This document shows, piece by piece, positions 30,541-40,451 of a stretch of DNA of 64,000 bases. The position numbers were made by a program, and so were the translations under genes. Source of the stretch: Frondihabitans sp. 762G35. GTDB lineage: Bacteria; Actinomycetota; Actinomycetes; Actinomycetales; Microbacteriaceae. The stretch is taken from assembly GCF_002074055.1 (NCBI RefSeq), contig NZ_CP014619.1, positions 1,798,001 through 1,862,000 of the forward strand. Direction: 5' to 3'. A model generated the notes under the pieces. It was not told where the DNA came from and made no database searches. It saw nothing but the letters and a program-made list of their open reading frames with translations. How positions within the stretch are numbered: the first letter of the stretch is position 1; the number at the start of each line of letters is the position of its first letter.

Positions 30541-31446
30541 TCAGGATCGTTTGGCCGAGCTGAGGGCGTCTGCGCCGCCCACGATCTCGGAAATCTGCTG
30601 CGTGATCTCGCTCTGACGGGCGTTGTTGGCCAGTCGCGTGTAGTCGCGGATCAGGGTGTCGGCGTTGTCGCTCGCCGATTTCATCGCCTTCTGGCGGGCC
30701 GCGTGCTCGGAAGCGGCGGACTGCAGCATGGCGTTGAACAAACGGCTCTCGATGTAGACCGGCAGGAGCGCGTCGAGGACGTTCTCGGCGTCGGGCTCGA
30801 ACTCGTAGAGCGGCAGGATCGCGTCGTCACCCGGCTCCTCGATGCCCTCGACGACCTCGAGGGGAAGCAGGCGGACGACCTCGGGGACCTGGGACACCAT
30901 GTTGACGAACCGGTTGTAGACGACGTGGATCTCGTCGACGCCTCCCTCGCTCGCGTCGGTGAGGAACTTCGCCACGACGGCGTCGCCAATCTCCTTGGCC
31001 GTGCCGAACTCCGGCTGGTCGGTGTTGCCCGTCCAGGTCTGCTCGGAATCGCGCTGCCGGAAGGCGAAGTAACTGGCCGCCTTGCGACCGACGAGGTAGT
31101 AGACGACCTCCTTGCCCTGGCTCCGGAGCAGCGTGGCGAGCTCCTCGCCCTGCTTCAGGACGTTCGACGAGAAGGCTCCGTTGAGCCCTCGGTCGGACGT
31201 GAAGAGGACGATGGCGGCGCGGTCGATCGACTCGGGCTCCGTCGTGAGTACGTGGTCGACGTTCGAGAACGTCGCCACCGCCGAGACGGCGCGCGTCACG
31301 GCTCGCGAGTACGGCCCGGACGCGGTCATCCGCGCCTGCGCCTTCTGAATGCGCGAGGCCGAGATGAGCTCCATGGCCCGGGTGACCTTCTTGGTCGTCT
31401 GGGCAGAGCGAATGCGCTGTCGGTAGACCCGAAGTTGCGCTCCCAT
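30541..31446 (-). CDS. atpG: F1Fo ATP synthase gamma subunit
   Basis: A 301-residue central-shaft subunit. It has the typical N-terminal helix ([20 protein letters not shown]), the [12 protein letters not shown] block and a C-terminal helix ending in the [14 protein letters not shown] motif. It rotates inside the alpha/beta hexamer and couples proton flow to catalysis. The gene is preceded by a CAGGAG ribosome site. A 12-bp stem-loop lies in the 75-nt gap after atpA. Confidence 0.97.
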   Translation of the reverse strand: MGAQLRVYRQRIRSAQTTKKVTRAMELISASRIQKAQARMTASGPYSRAVTRAVSAVATFSNVDHVLTTEPESIDRAAIVLFTSDRGLNGAFSSNVLKQGEELATLLRSQGKEVVYYLVGRKAASYFAFRQRDSEQTWTGNTDQPEFGTAKEIGDAVVAKFLTDASEGGVDEIHVVYNRFVNMVSQVPEVVRLLPLEVVEGIEEPGDDAILPLYEFEPDAENVLDALLPVYIESRLFNAMLQSAASEHAARQKAMKSASDNADTLIRDYTRLANNARQSEITQQISEIVGGADALSSAKRS

Positions 31447-31470
31447 GTGTCTCCTGTTGGTGTCTGGGTG

Positions 31471-31500
31471 CCGGGGCCCCGACTGGTGTCGAGGCCCCGG
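31471..31500 (-). other. intercistronic hairpin between atpA and atpG
   Basis: CCGGGGCC pairs with GGCCCCGG and an inner CGAC/GTCG pair closes a TGGT loop, giving 12 base pairs in 30 nt. There is no T tract, so it is more likely an mRNA processing or stability element than a terminator. Confidence 0.6.
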
Positions 31501-31521
31501 CAGCGAAGAGGATCGGTTCGG

Positions 31522-33159
31522 CTAGCGAGCCGACTTGACGATCTTCTCCTGGTTGACGTCGTCGGCGTCCGTCGCGGTGAACTCCTCGCGACCGACCGAC
31601 GCGAGCGGCTTGCCCTCGCCCGTCTGGAACTCCTTCTTGAAGTCGTCGATGGACGACGTGAGCTCCGTGACGACCTCGTCCGAGAGGACGTTGGTCTCGC
31701 GCAGCGTCGACAGGACCTGGGTGTTGCGTCCCAGGTAGTCGAGCAGCTCGCGCTCGAAGCGCAGGATGTCGGGGACCGGCACCTCGTCGAGCTTTCCGTT
31801 CGTGCCGGCCCAGATCGAGACGACCTGGTCTTCCACGGGGTACGGCGAGTACTGCGGCTGCTTGAGGAGCTCGGTCAGGCGGGCACCGCGGGCGAGCTGG
31901 CGGCGGCTGGCCTGGTCGAGGTCGGACGCGAACATGGCGAACGCCTCGAGCGAGCGGTACTGCGCGAGTTCGAGCTTCAGGGTGCCCGAGACCTTCTTGA
32001 TCGACTTCACCTGCGCGTCGCCACCGACGCGCGACACCGAGATGCCGACGTCGACCGCGGGGCGCTGGTTGGCGTTGAAGAGGTCGGACTGGAGGAAGAT
32101 CTGGCCGTCGGTGATCGAGATCACGTTGGTCGGGATGTACGCCGAGACGTCGTTCGCCTTGGTCTCGATGATGGGCAGACCCGTCATCGACCCGGCGCCG
32201 AGCTCGTCGGACAGCTTCGCGCAACGCTCCAGCAGACGCGAGTGCAGGTAGAAGACGTCACCCGGGTAGGCCTCGCGTCCCGGCGGACGGCGCAGGAGCA
32301 GCGACACGGCACGGTAGGCCTCGGCCTGCTTCGACAGGTCGTCGAAGATGATGAGGACGTGCTTGCCCTCGTACATCCAGTGCTGGCCGATGGCCGAGCC
32401 GGTGTAGGGCGCGAGGTACTTGAAGCCGGCCGGGTCGGAGGCGGGGGACGCGACGATGGTCGTGTACTCCATGGCTCCGGCGTCTTCCAGCGCACCCTTG
32501 ACGGAAGCGATGGTCGAACCCTTCTGACCGATGGCGACGTAGATGCAGCGGACCTGCTTGTTCGTGTCGCCCGACTCCCAGTTGGCCTTCTGGTTGATGA
32601 TCGTGTCGATCGCGATGGCCGTCTTGCCGGTCTGGCGATCGCCGATGATCAGCTGGCGCTGGCCGCGACCGATGGGGATCATGGCGTCGATCGCCTTGAT
32701 GCCGGTCTGCATGGGCTCGTGCACCGACTTGCGCTGCATGACGCCGGGAGCCTGGAGCTCGAGGGCGCGGCGACCGGACGACGCGACCTCGCCGAGGCCG
32801 TCGATGGGGTTGCCGAGGGGGTCGACGACGCGGCCGAGGTAGCCGTCTCCCACGGGGACGGAGAGGACCTCACCCGTGCGCGTGACCTCGAGGCCCTCGT
32901 CGATCCCGGAGAACTCACCGAGGACGATGACACCGATCTCGTCTTCGTCGAGGTTCTGGGCGAGGCCCAGGGTGCCGTCGGCGAAGCGGATGAGCTCGTT
33001 CGCCATGACGCCGGGGAGACCCTCGACGTGGGCGATGCCGTCGGCGGCGTCGATGACGTGGCCGACCTCGGTCGTGGTCGTCTGCGAAGGCTCGTACGCC
33101 GAGACGAAGTCTTTGAGGGCGTCGCGAATCTCATCGGGGCTGATCTTGATGTCTGCCAT
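31522..33159 (-). CDS. atpA: F1Fo ATP synthase alpha subunit
   Basis: A 545-residue alpha subunit with the P-loop GDRQTGKTA (about 172-180) and conserved [17 protein letters not shown] block. It forms the non-catalytic nucleotide sites of F1. ATG start. The C-terminus is extended by a charged segment of about 30 residues after the usual end, as in other actinobacteria. Hairpins lie on both sides of the gene in the mRNA. Confidence 0.98.
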   Translation of the reverse strand: MADIKISPDEIRDALKDFVSAYEPSQTTTTEVGHVIDAADGIAHVEGLPGVMANELIRFADGTLGLAQNLDEDEIGVIVLGEFSGIDEGLEVTRTGEVLSVPVGDGYLGRVVDPLGNPIDGLGEVASSGRRALELQAPGVMQRKSVHEPMQTGIKAIDAMIPIGRGQRQLIIGDRQTGKTAIAIDTIINQKANWESGDTNKQVRCIYVAIGQKGSTIASVKGALEDAGAMEYTTIVASPASDPAGFKYLAPYTGSAIGQHWMYEGKHVLIIFDDLSKQAEAYRAVSLLLRRPPGREAYPGDVFYLHSRLLERCAKLSDELGAGSMTGLPIIETKANDVSAYIPTNVISITDGQIFLQSDLFNANQRPAVDVGISVSRVGGDAQVKSIKKVSGTLKLELAQYRSLEAFAMFASDLDQASRRQLARGARLTELLKQPQYSPYPVEDQVVSIWAGTNGKLDEVPVPDILRFERELLDYLGRNTQVLSTLRETNVLSDEVVTELTSSIDDFKKEFQTGEGKPLASVGREEFTATDADDVNQEKIVKSAR

Positions 33160-33190
33160 TGTGATTCCTATTCGTTTCGAGGCAGGTGCC

Positions 33191-33232
33191 CCGAGTCAGT
33201 GATGTAGCGCGCGGGTTGTAGCGGTGACTCGG
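33191..33232 (-). other. intercistronic hairpin between atpH and atpA
   Basis: CCGAGTCA (33191-33198) pairs perfectly with TGACTCGG (33225-33232) in the 75-nt gap between atpH and atpA. It lacks a T tract and is probably a stability or processing element. Confidence 0.5.
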
Positions 33233-33234
33233 CC

Positions 33235-34029
33235 TCAGCCGGCGAGCTGGAGGCGGAGTTCGGAGAGCTTGGTCGCGACGCTACCGTCGATGACCTGGTC
33301 GCCGACCTGGACACGGAGACCTCCGAGGATCGACGGATCGATCACGAGGTTCACGCGAAGGCTACGACCGAACTGCTTGGCGAGACCGCGCTCGAGCCGC
33401 TGGATCTGCTCGGCAGCGACGGGCACGGCGCTCGTGACGACGGCTACCAGTTCGTTCGACTGGTCGGCGACGATCGCGGCGGCGTTCCGCAGGAGCTCGC
33501 CGATGCGGCGACCGCGAGGCTGCTGGACGAGCTGCGAGACGATGGAGATCGTCTGCTGGGAGGCTTTGCCACCCAGGAGCCGCTGCACCAGCGCCGCCTT
33601 GGCCGGACCGTCGCTCAACTTCGTTCCGACGGCGAGCTCGAGGCTCGAGTCGGACGAGACGACCTCGCCGAAGGAGAACAGTTCGCTCTCGATCTGGAGA
33701 TCGGCCGGGGCGCTGGAGGCGATGGTGCGGATGCCGATCTCCTCGATGCCGGCGAGGAGGTCGCCGTGAGACGACCAGCGGCTGCCGACGATGGAGGTCA
33801 GCAGGGCCCTCGCGGGCTCTCCGAACTCACCGAAGACCCGATCGAGGAACCTCTTCTTGTCGGCCACGTCTTCTGACGGGTCGGCGAGGTAGGACTGCAG
33901 CTTCGACGAGGAGCCGATGATGCGCCCCGCGTTGAGCAGCTGTTCTCCGGTGGCCAGGTCGGCCGAGCCACCGAGGTCGGCGAGCACGCCGCGCGCTGAC
34001 GCGACAGCCTCTCTGGTCATGGATCCCAT
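33235..34029 (-). CDS. atpH: F1Fo ATP synthase delta subunit
   Basis: A 264-residue delta subunit, longer than the E. coli protein (177) but normal for actinobacteria. The C-terminal OSCP-like part (VPVAAEQIQRLERGLAKQFG and LGGLRVQVGDQVIDGSV) is conserved. It ties the peripheral stalk to the top of F1. ATG at 34029 lies 2 nt after the atpF stop; a second in-frame ATG three codons later is possible. Confidence 0.95.
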   Translation of the reverse strand: MGSMTREAVASARGVLADLGGSADLATGEQLLNAGRIIGSSSKLQSYLADPSEDVADKKRFLDRVFGEFGEPARALLTSIVGSRWSSHGDLLAGIEEIGIRTIASSAPADLQIESELFSFGEVVSSDSSLELAVGTKLSDGPAKAALVQRLLGGKASQQTISIVSQLVQQPRGRRIGELLRNAAAIVADQSNELVAVVTSAVPVAAEQIQRLERGLAKQFGRSLRVNLVIDPSILGGLRVQVGDQVIDGSVATKLSELRLQLAG

Positions 34030-34031
34030 CG

Positions 34032-35680
<1,649 letters not shown>

Positions 35681-35851
35681 CAGGGTGATGGCGTTAGCTA
35701 ACAGCGCTATCTCCTGATTCGGGACGCGGGCACTCGGCGACTTTCGATCTGCACAAGGATTTCAGCAGACCGTCGGCACCGCGAGACGCGGCGATGATCT
35801 ATGGGGAAGCGACCCTTCGGCAGTGAACAGGCCGGGGACACGAACACAGAC

Positions 35852-35857
35852 AGCCTA
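35852..35857 (-). promoter_or_regulatory. possible -10 box of the atp operon promoter
   Basis: TAGGCT on the minus strand in the 214-nt gap between the AtpI-like gene and atpB, about 150 nt before the coding start. The -35 side is weak (TTCGTC at about the right distance). Confidence 0.35.
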
Positions 35858-35894
35858 TCAACAGAAATGGTCGCGGACGAACCATCGTGGGCGG

Positions 35895-36365
35895 TCAGAG
35901 GCCTTTTTCTTCGCGGTTTGCACGGTCTGCATCACCCGGGAGGGAGATGTCGCTGACGTACGGCATCCGTGATCGGCTGACGACGAGCACGTCGACGACG
36001 AGGCTCCCGATGACGCCCGCCACGATGCTCAGGAAGAGCACGAGCGTGTTGACCCAGGGCTGATCCTTGAGCAGGATCACGATGACCAGGAACACGATGA
36101 ACTTGAGCAGCCAGCCCCCGAGAACGATGCCGAAGAAGGCGCCGCTGATGAGGGTGCCGCCGGAGACGCGGAGGCCCAGCAGGATGCTCGCCGCGGTGAG
36201 ACCCGTGAAGACGAGCGCCAGCGCCGTCCCGATGAGGGCACCCACGATCCCCTCGACCCCGAAGGCGAGCCCGCCGACCACGCAGCCGACCACCGCGATG
36301 GCGAGGGCCAGGAGGCTCCCCAGCCGGATGATCGAGGTGAAGACGCGGTTGTTGGCGGGGTTCAT
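35895..36365 (-). CDS. AtpI-like four-helix membrane protein
   Basis: A 156-residue protein with four membrane helices (about 15-35, 40-62, 75-97, 103-130) and a charged C-terminal tail. Its place just upstream of atpB matches AtpI (UncI), an ATP synthase assembly or Mg-transport accessory protein. The sequence itself is too divergent for certainty. ATG overlaps the stop of the WecA-like gene as ATGA, so it is translated with that gene and not directly with atpB. Confidence 0.75.
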   Translation of the reverse strand: MNPANNRVFTSIIRLGSLLALAIAVVGCVVGGLAFGVEGIVGALIGTALALVFTGLTAASILLGLRVSGGTLISGAFFGIVLGGWLLKFIVFLVIVILLKDQPWVNTLVLFLSIVAGVIGSLVVDVLVVSRSRMPYVSDISLPGDADRANREEKGL

Positions 36366-37744
36366 GCGGATCTCTCTGTGTCGGTGAGCGTCGTTCGCTC
36401 ACCCGTCGGTGCGGTCGGCGCGGGCTCCTGCGGTCCGGAGCGGTCCGCACCCGCGGCGGGGCGACCCGCCTGCTCCGCGGAACCGCTGTGGAGGGCCGTG
36501 ATGGCCACGCGCTCGTCGTCGAGGGTCGGCTTCGGCGAGACGGCGACGCGCCGGCCCTCCTCGTCGAGCGGATCGAAGCGCGTCACGTCGGCGCCGGAGG
36601 CCGACTCGGGCGGCGCGCTCTGCACGGCGATCTCGACGCGCTTGCGCCGGCTCAGCGGAGCGAGCGTCAGGCCCGTGCAGATCACCAGCCCCACGATCAG
36701 GAACACGATCACGAGGTGCGCCGGCACGAACACGAAGAGCAGGCAGCCGACCGAGACGACTGCGGTCCAGCCGTAGAAGATCAGGACGGCGTGGAAGTGG
36801 GAGTGCCCCATGTCGAGCAGGCGGTGGTGGAGGTGCTTCCGGTCGGCGCTGAACGGGGACTTGCCGGCGCTCACACGGCGGAGGACCGCGAGTCCGAAGT
36901 CGAGCAGCGGGACGATCAGGATCGCGAACGGCAGCAGGATGGGGATGAACACCGGCAGGAGCGTCGTCTTGTCGGTCGTCGCGGGGTCGATGTTGCCCGT
37001 GACGGAGATCGCGCTCGTCGCCATGATCATGCCGGTCAACAGGGCGCCGGCGTCACCCATGAAGAGCTTCGCGGGATGCCAGTTGAGCGGAAGGAAGCCC
37101 ACGGCGGCACCGATGAGGACGGAGGTGAGGAGCGCCGCGAGGTTGAAGTACTCGTACTCCGAGGCTCCTGCGAGCACGAAGCTGTAGATGAAGAAGACGC
37201 CGTTGGCGATGATCGTCACACCCGCGACCAGTCCGTCGAGGCCATCGATGAAGTTGACGGCGTTCATGACGAGGACGATGGCGAGCACCGTGAGGATGAG
37301 GGACATGTAGCTGGAACCGACGGTGAGGCCGCCGATCGGCAGCGACACGAGCTGGACCCCCTGCCAGGCGAGGAGCCCGGCCGCGATGATCTGGCCGGCG
37401 AGCTTCGTCATCCAGTCGAGATCCCAGAGGTCGTCGATGACTCCGATCACGACGATGATGGCCGCGGCGCCGAGGATGGCGATGATGTGGCCGGGCTCCG
37501 CGAAGACGAGGCGGAAGTAGTCGACCTGCGATATCAGCGGGAAGACGAGCCACGCGGCCAGGAGGGCGACCACGATCCCGGCGAACATCGCCACTCCCCC
37601 GAGCCGCGGCGTCGGGTTGACGTGGACGTCGCGCTCCCGGATCTTCGGGGCGAGGCGGTACTTCGTTCCGAGCCGCCAGGCCAGGACCGAGAGAGCGAAG
37701 CTCACGACGGCCGAGATGGCGGCCGCCAGGAGGTAGTACCTCAC
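36362..37744 (-). CDS. undecaprenyl-phosphate N-acetylhexosamine-1-phosphate transferase (WecA/TagO-like)
   Basis: A 460-residue polytopic membrane enzyme of the MraY/WecA family with about ten helices. It joins a UDP-sugar phosphate to undecaprenyl phosphate to start glycopolymer synthesis. Catalytic Asp-rich segments are visible (GVIDDLWDLDW, NFIDGLDGL, FMGDAGALL), and KHLHHRLL is the WecA-type histidine motif that separates it from MraY. The C-terminal 90 residues are hydrophilic and poorly conserved. GTG start, 10 nt after tsaC. Confidence 0.92.
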   Translation of the reverse strand: MRYYLLAAAISAVVSFALSVLAWRLGTKYRLAPKIRERDVHVNPTPRLGGVAMFAGIVVALLAAWLVFPLISQVDYFRLVFAEPGHIIAILGAAAIIVVIGVIDDLWDLDWMTKLAGQIIAAGLLAWQGVQLVSLPIGGLTVGSSYMSLILTVLAIVLVMNAVNFIDGLDGLVAGVTIIANGVFFIYSFVLAGASEYEYFNLAALLTSVLIGAAVGFLPLNWHPAKLFMGDAGALLTGMIMATSAISVTGNIDPATTDKTTLLPVFIPILLPFAILIVPLLDFGLAVLRRVSAGKSPFSADRKHLHHRLLDMGHSHFHAVLIFYGWTAVVSVGCLLFVFVPAHLVIVFLIVGLVICTGLTLAPLSRRKRVEIAVQSAPPESASGADVTRFDPLDEEGRRVAVSPKPTLDDERVAITALHSGSAEQAGRPAAGADRSGPQEPAPTAPTGERTTLTDTERSA

Positions 37745-37754
37745 CGGGGGGACC

Positions 37755-38432
37755 TCATACGACGACGTCGTTCCCGGCCACGCGGCGGATCTCGTCGTCG
37801 GAGATGACCCCGTGCCGGACGATGCGCAGCACGCCCTCGTCGGCCGCGGTGGCGTCGACGATGGTGGAACCGGAGTTGGCGCCGGGGCGCCGCTCGTAGC
37901 CGGTGCCGACCGTGCCGCCGTCGAGGTAGATCTCGACCGAGTCGCCCAGCATCTCGCGGGCCTCGGCGGCGGTCGTGGCGGCCGGGAGACCGGTCTTGTT
38001 GGCGCTGGAGACGGCGAGGGGACCCGTCTCCTCCAGCAGCTCGAGCACGAGCTTGTTGCTCGGCATGCGCAGGGCGACGGTGCCTCGCGTCTCTCCCAGA
38101 TCCCAGACGAGCGAGGGCTGCGCCCGCAGGATGACGGTCAGCCCACCGGGCCAGAACTCGTCGATGAGCGGCTGCACGAGGTCGGGCACGGTCTCGGTCA
38201 GCGCCTGGAGCGTCGCGGGCCCCTTCACGAGCACGGGGGGCGGCGACTGGCGCGACCGGCCCTTCGCGTCGAGCAGTCGCTGCACCGCGAGAGCGTCGAA
38301 CGCATCGGCCGCGATGCCGTAGACGGTGTCGGTGGGGATGACGACGAGCTCGCCGCGGGCGATCGCGCCGCGCGCGAGGCGCATACCGGTGAGGAGTTCT
38401 GCGTCGACGGCGCAGTCGTAGAGGGAAGCCAT
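37755..38432 (-). CDS. tsaC: L-threonylcarbamoyladenylate synthase
   Basis: A 225-residue Sua5/YrdC/TsaC protein that makes the intermediate for t6A at position 37 of ANN-decoding tRNAs. The nucleotide and threonine pocket appears as IPTDTVYGIAADA, FWPGGLTVIL and SSANKTG. It is the short form without the Sua5 domain. ATG at 38432 has a TACAAT hexamer (38442-38447) 9 nt upstream, so the leader would be a few nucleotides at most. prmC lies upstream on the same strand. Confidence 0.94.
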   Translation of the reverse strand: MASLYDCAVDAELLTGMRLARGAIARGELVVIPTDTVYGIAADAFDALAVQRLLDAKGRSRQSPPPVLVKGPATLQALTETVPDLVQPLIDEFWPGGLTVILRAQPSLVWDLGETRGTVALRMPSNKLVLELLEETGPLAVSSANKTGLPAATTAAEAREMLGDSVEIYLDGGTVGTGYERRPGANSGSTIVDATAADEGVLRIVRHGVISDDEIRRVAGNDVVV

Positions 38433-38441
38433 GGCCTCGCA

Positions 38442-38447
38442 ATTGTA
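38442..38447 (-). promoter_or_regulatory. -10 box upstream of tsaC
   Basis: TACAAT on the minus strand, 9 nt before the tsaC ATG, in the 61-nt gap after prmC. It implies a near-leaderless internal promoter. Confidence 0.45.
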
Positions 38448-38493
38448 GTCCGCCGAGCCGGAACCGCCGCTGAGGGCTCGCCCGGAGCGGTTC

Positions 38494-39360
38494 TCAGCGG
38501 ACGGCGGTGGTGGCGCGATCCCGCCGGGTGAGGTCGAGGTGGGTGGCGGCGAGGCGCCAACCGTCGCGGGTGAGCAGGTCTCGGATGGCGGCACCCTGCT
38601 CCTCGCCGTGCTCGATCACCAGGGTGCCGCCGGGCTGCAGGAGCCGCAGCGCCCGGGCGGAGAGGGAGCGTACGACGTCGAGGCCATCCGCTCCCCCGAA
38701 CAGGGCGAGGTCGGGGTCGAACAGCCGCACCTCGGGATCGCGTGGCACCATCCCGACCGGGATGTACGGCGGGTTGGAGACGACGACGGACACGGAGCCG
38801 TCGAGTTCCGGCAGGGCGTCGGCCAGGTCGCCGACGACGAGGTCGACGCGCGCACCGGTGGAGGCGATGTTGCGGGCGGTCCAGACGGCCGCCTCCGGCG
38901 ACAGCTCGACGGCGAAGACGTGCGCGTGCGGGACCTCCGTCGCCAGGGCGAGGGCGAGCGCCCCGCTGCCGGTCCCGAGGTCGACCGCGATCGGCGACTC
39001 CTGCGGCGCCGCTCGGAGGGCGTCGATGGCGATCTGCGCGACGCCCTCGGTCTCGGGGCGCGGGACGAAGACACCGGGGCCGACGTGCAGCTCGAGAGAG
39101 CGGAACGGGGCGAGACCGGTGATGTGCTGCAGCGGCTCCCGGGTGGCGCGACGGGACACGAGGTCGTCGAATCGCGCGGCGTCCGCGCGGTCGAGGGCCG
39201 TGCCGATGACCTCCTTCGTCGCGACCTCGCCCCGGGAGAGTCCGAGGACGTGACCGAGGAGGAGCGCCGCGTCGACGTCCGGCTGCGGGATCCCCGCCTC
39301 GGAGAGCACGGATCGCGCCGACCCGAGGGCCGACGCGATCGTCGTCGCGGCAGGAGTCAC
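38494..39360 (-). CDS. prmC: release factor glutamine methyltransferase
   Basis: A 288-residue PrmC (HemK) that methylates the glutamine of the GGQ motif in release factors. It has the N-terminal helical domain, the SAM motif VDLGTGSGALALALA (about 121-135) and the catalytic NPPY (about 184-187). GTG start 6 nt after prfA, its substrate gene, as in many bacteria. Confidence 0.95.
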   Translation of the reverse strand: MTPAATTIASALGSARSVLSEAGIPQPDVDAALLLGHVLGLSRGEVATKEVIGTALDRADAARFDDLVSRRATREPLQHITGLAPFRSLELHVGPGVFVPRPETEGVAQIAIDALRAAPQESPIAVDLGTGSGALALALATEVPHAHVFAVELSPEAAVWTARNIASTGARVDLVVGDLADALPELDGSVSVVVSNPPYIPVGMVPRDPEVRLFDPDLALFGGADGLDVVRSLSARALRLLQPGGTLVIEHGEEQGAAIRDLLTRDGWRLAATHLDLTRRDRATTAVR

Positions 39361-39366
39361 GGCTCG

Positions 39367-40449
39367 CTACTCGCCCGTGTCGCCGATGTCTGCGAGGCGT
39401 GCCTCTTCGTCGGCCTGGATGCACGACTCGATGACCGGCTCCAGGGCCCCGTCCATCACGGCGTCGAGGTTGTACGCCTTGTAGCCGGTCCGGTGGTCGG
39501 CGATGCGGTTCTCCGGGAAGTTGTACGTGCGGATGCGCTCCGAGCGGTCCATCCCGCGGATCTGGCTCTTGCGCGCGTCGGACGCGACCGCCGCCTGCTC
39601 CTCCGCCTGGCGGGCGAGGATGCGGGCGCGCAGGACGCGCATGCCGGCCTCGCGGTTCTGGAGCTGGCTCTTCTCGTTCTGCATGGCCACGACGATCCCG
39701 GTCGGGAGGTGCGTGATGCGGACCGCGGAGTCGGTCGTGTTGACCGACTGACCGCCGGGACCGGAGGAGCGGTACACGTCGATCTTGAGGTCGTTCTGAT
39801 TGATCTCGACCTCCTCGGGCTCGTCCACCTCGGGGAAGACGAGAACGCCCGTCGTCGACGTGTGGATGCGGCCCTGCGACTCGGTCGCCGGGACCCGCTG
39901 CACGCGGTGGACGCCACCCTCGTACTTGAGGTGCGCCCAGACGCCCTGCGCGGGATCCGAGGTGTTCGACTTGATCGCCACCTGGACGTTCTTGTAGCCG
40001 CCCAGGTCGGATTCGTCGCGCTCGAGCAGCTCCGTCTTCCAGCCCTTGGACTCGGCGTAGTGCGAGTACATGCGCAGGAGGTCGGCCGCGAATAGCGCGC
40101 TCTCGGCACCGCCCTCGCCGCCCTTGATCTCCATGATCACGTCGCGGCCGTCGTCGGGGTCGCGCGGGATGAGGAGGCGACGCAGCTTCTCCTGCGCGGT
40201 GTCGAGGATCTCCTCGAGCGCCGGGACCTCCTCGGCGAAGGCCTCGTCCTCGCGGGCGAGCTCGCGCGCCGCCTCAAGGTCTTCGTCGGCCTGCTTCCAG
40301 GCGGCGTGGGCGGCGACGATCCGGCTCAGCTCGGCGTAGCGCCGGTTGATCTTCTTCGCCCGGGCCGCGTCCGCGTGGACGGCAGGATCAGCGAGCTGAT
40401 TCTGCAGATCCTCATGCTCGGCCAGCAGCACCGCCACCGACTCGAACAC
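39367..40449 (-). CDS. prfA: peptide chain release factor 1
   Basis: A 360-residue RF1 that reads UAA and UAG. The peptidyl-tRNA hydrolysis motif GPGGQSVN is present and the recognition loop has the RF1-type PAT (VPATESQGR). GTG at 40449 begins 2 nt after the rho stop. A longer upstream reading of the frame lies inside rho and is rejected. Confidence 0.97.
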   Translation of the reverse strand: MFESVAVLLAEHEDLQNQLADPAVHADAARAKKINRRYAELSRIVAAHAAWKQADEDLEAARELAREDEAFAEEVPALEEILDTAQEKLRRLLIPRDPDDGRDVIMEIKGGEGGAESALFAADLLRMYSHYAESKGWKTELLERDESDLGGYKNVQVAIKSNTSDPAQGVWAHLKYEGGVHRVQRVPATESQGRIHTSTTGVLVFPEVDEPEEVEINQNDLKIDVYRSSGPGGQSVNTTDSAVRITHLPTGIVVAMQNEKSQLQNREAGMRVLRARILARQAEEQAAVASDARKSQIRGMDRSERIRTYNFPENRIADHRTGYKAYNLDAVMDGALEPVIESCIQADEEARLADIGDTGE

Positions 40450-40451
40450 GC

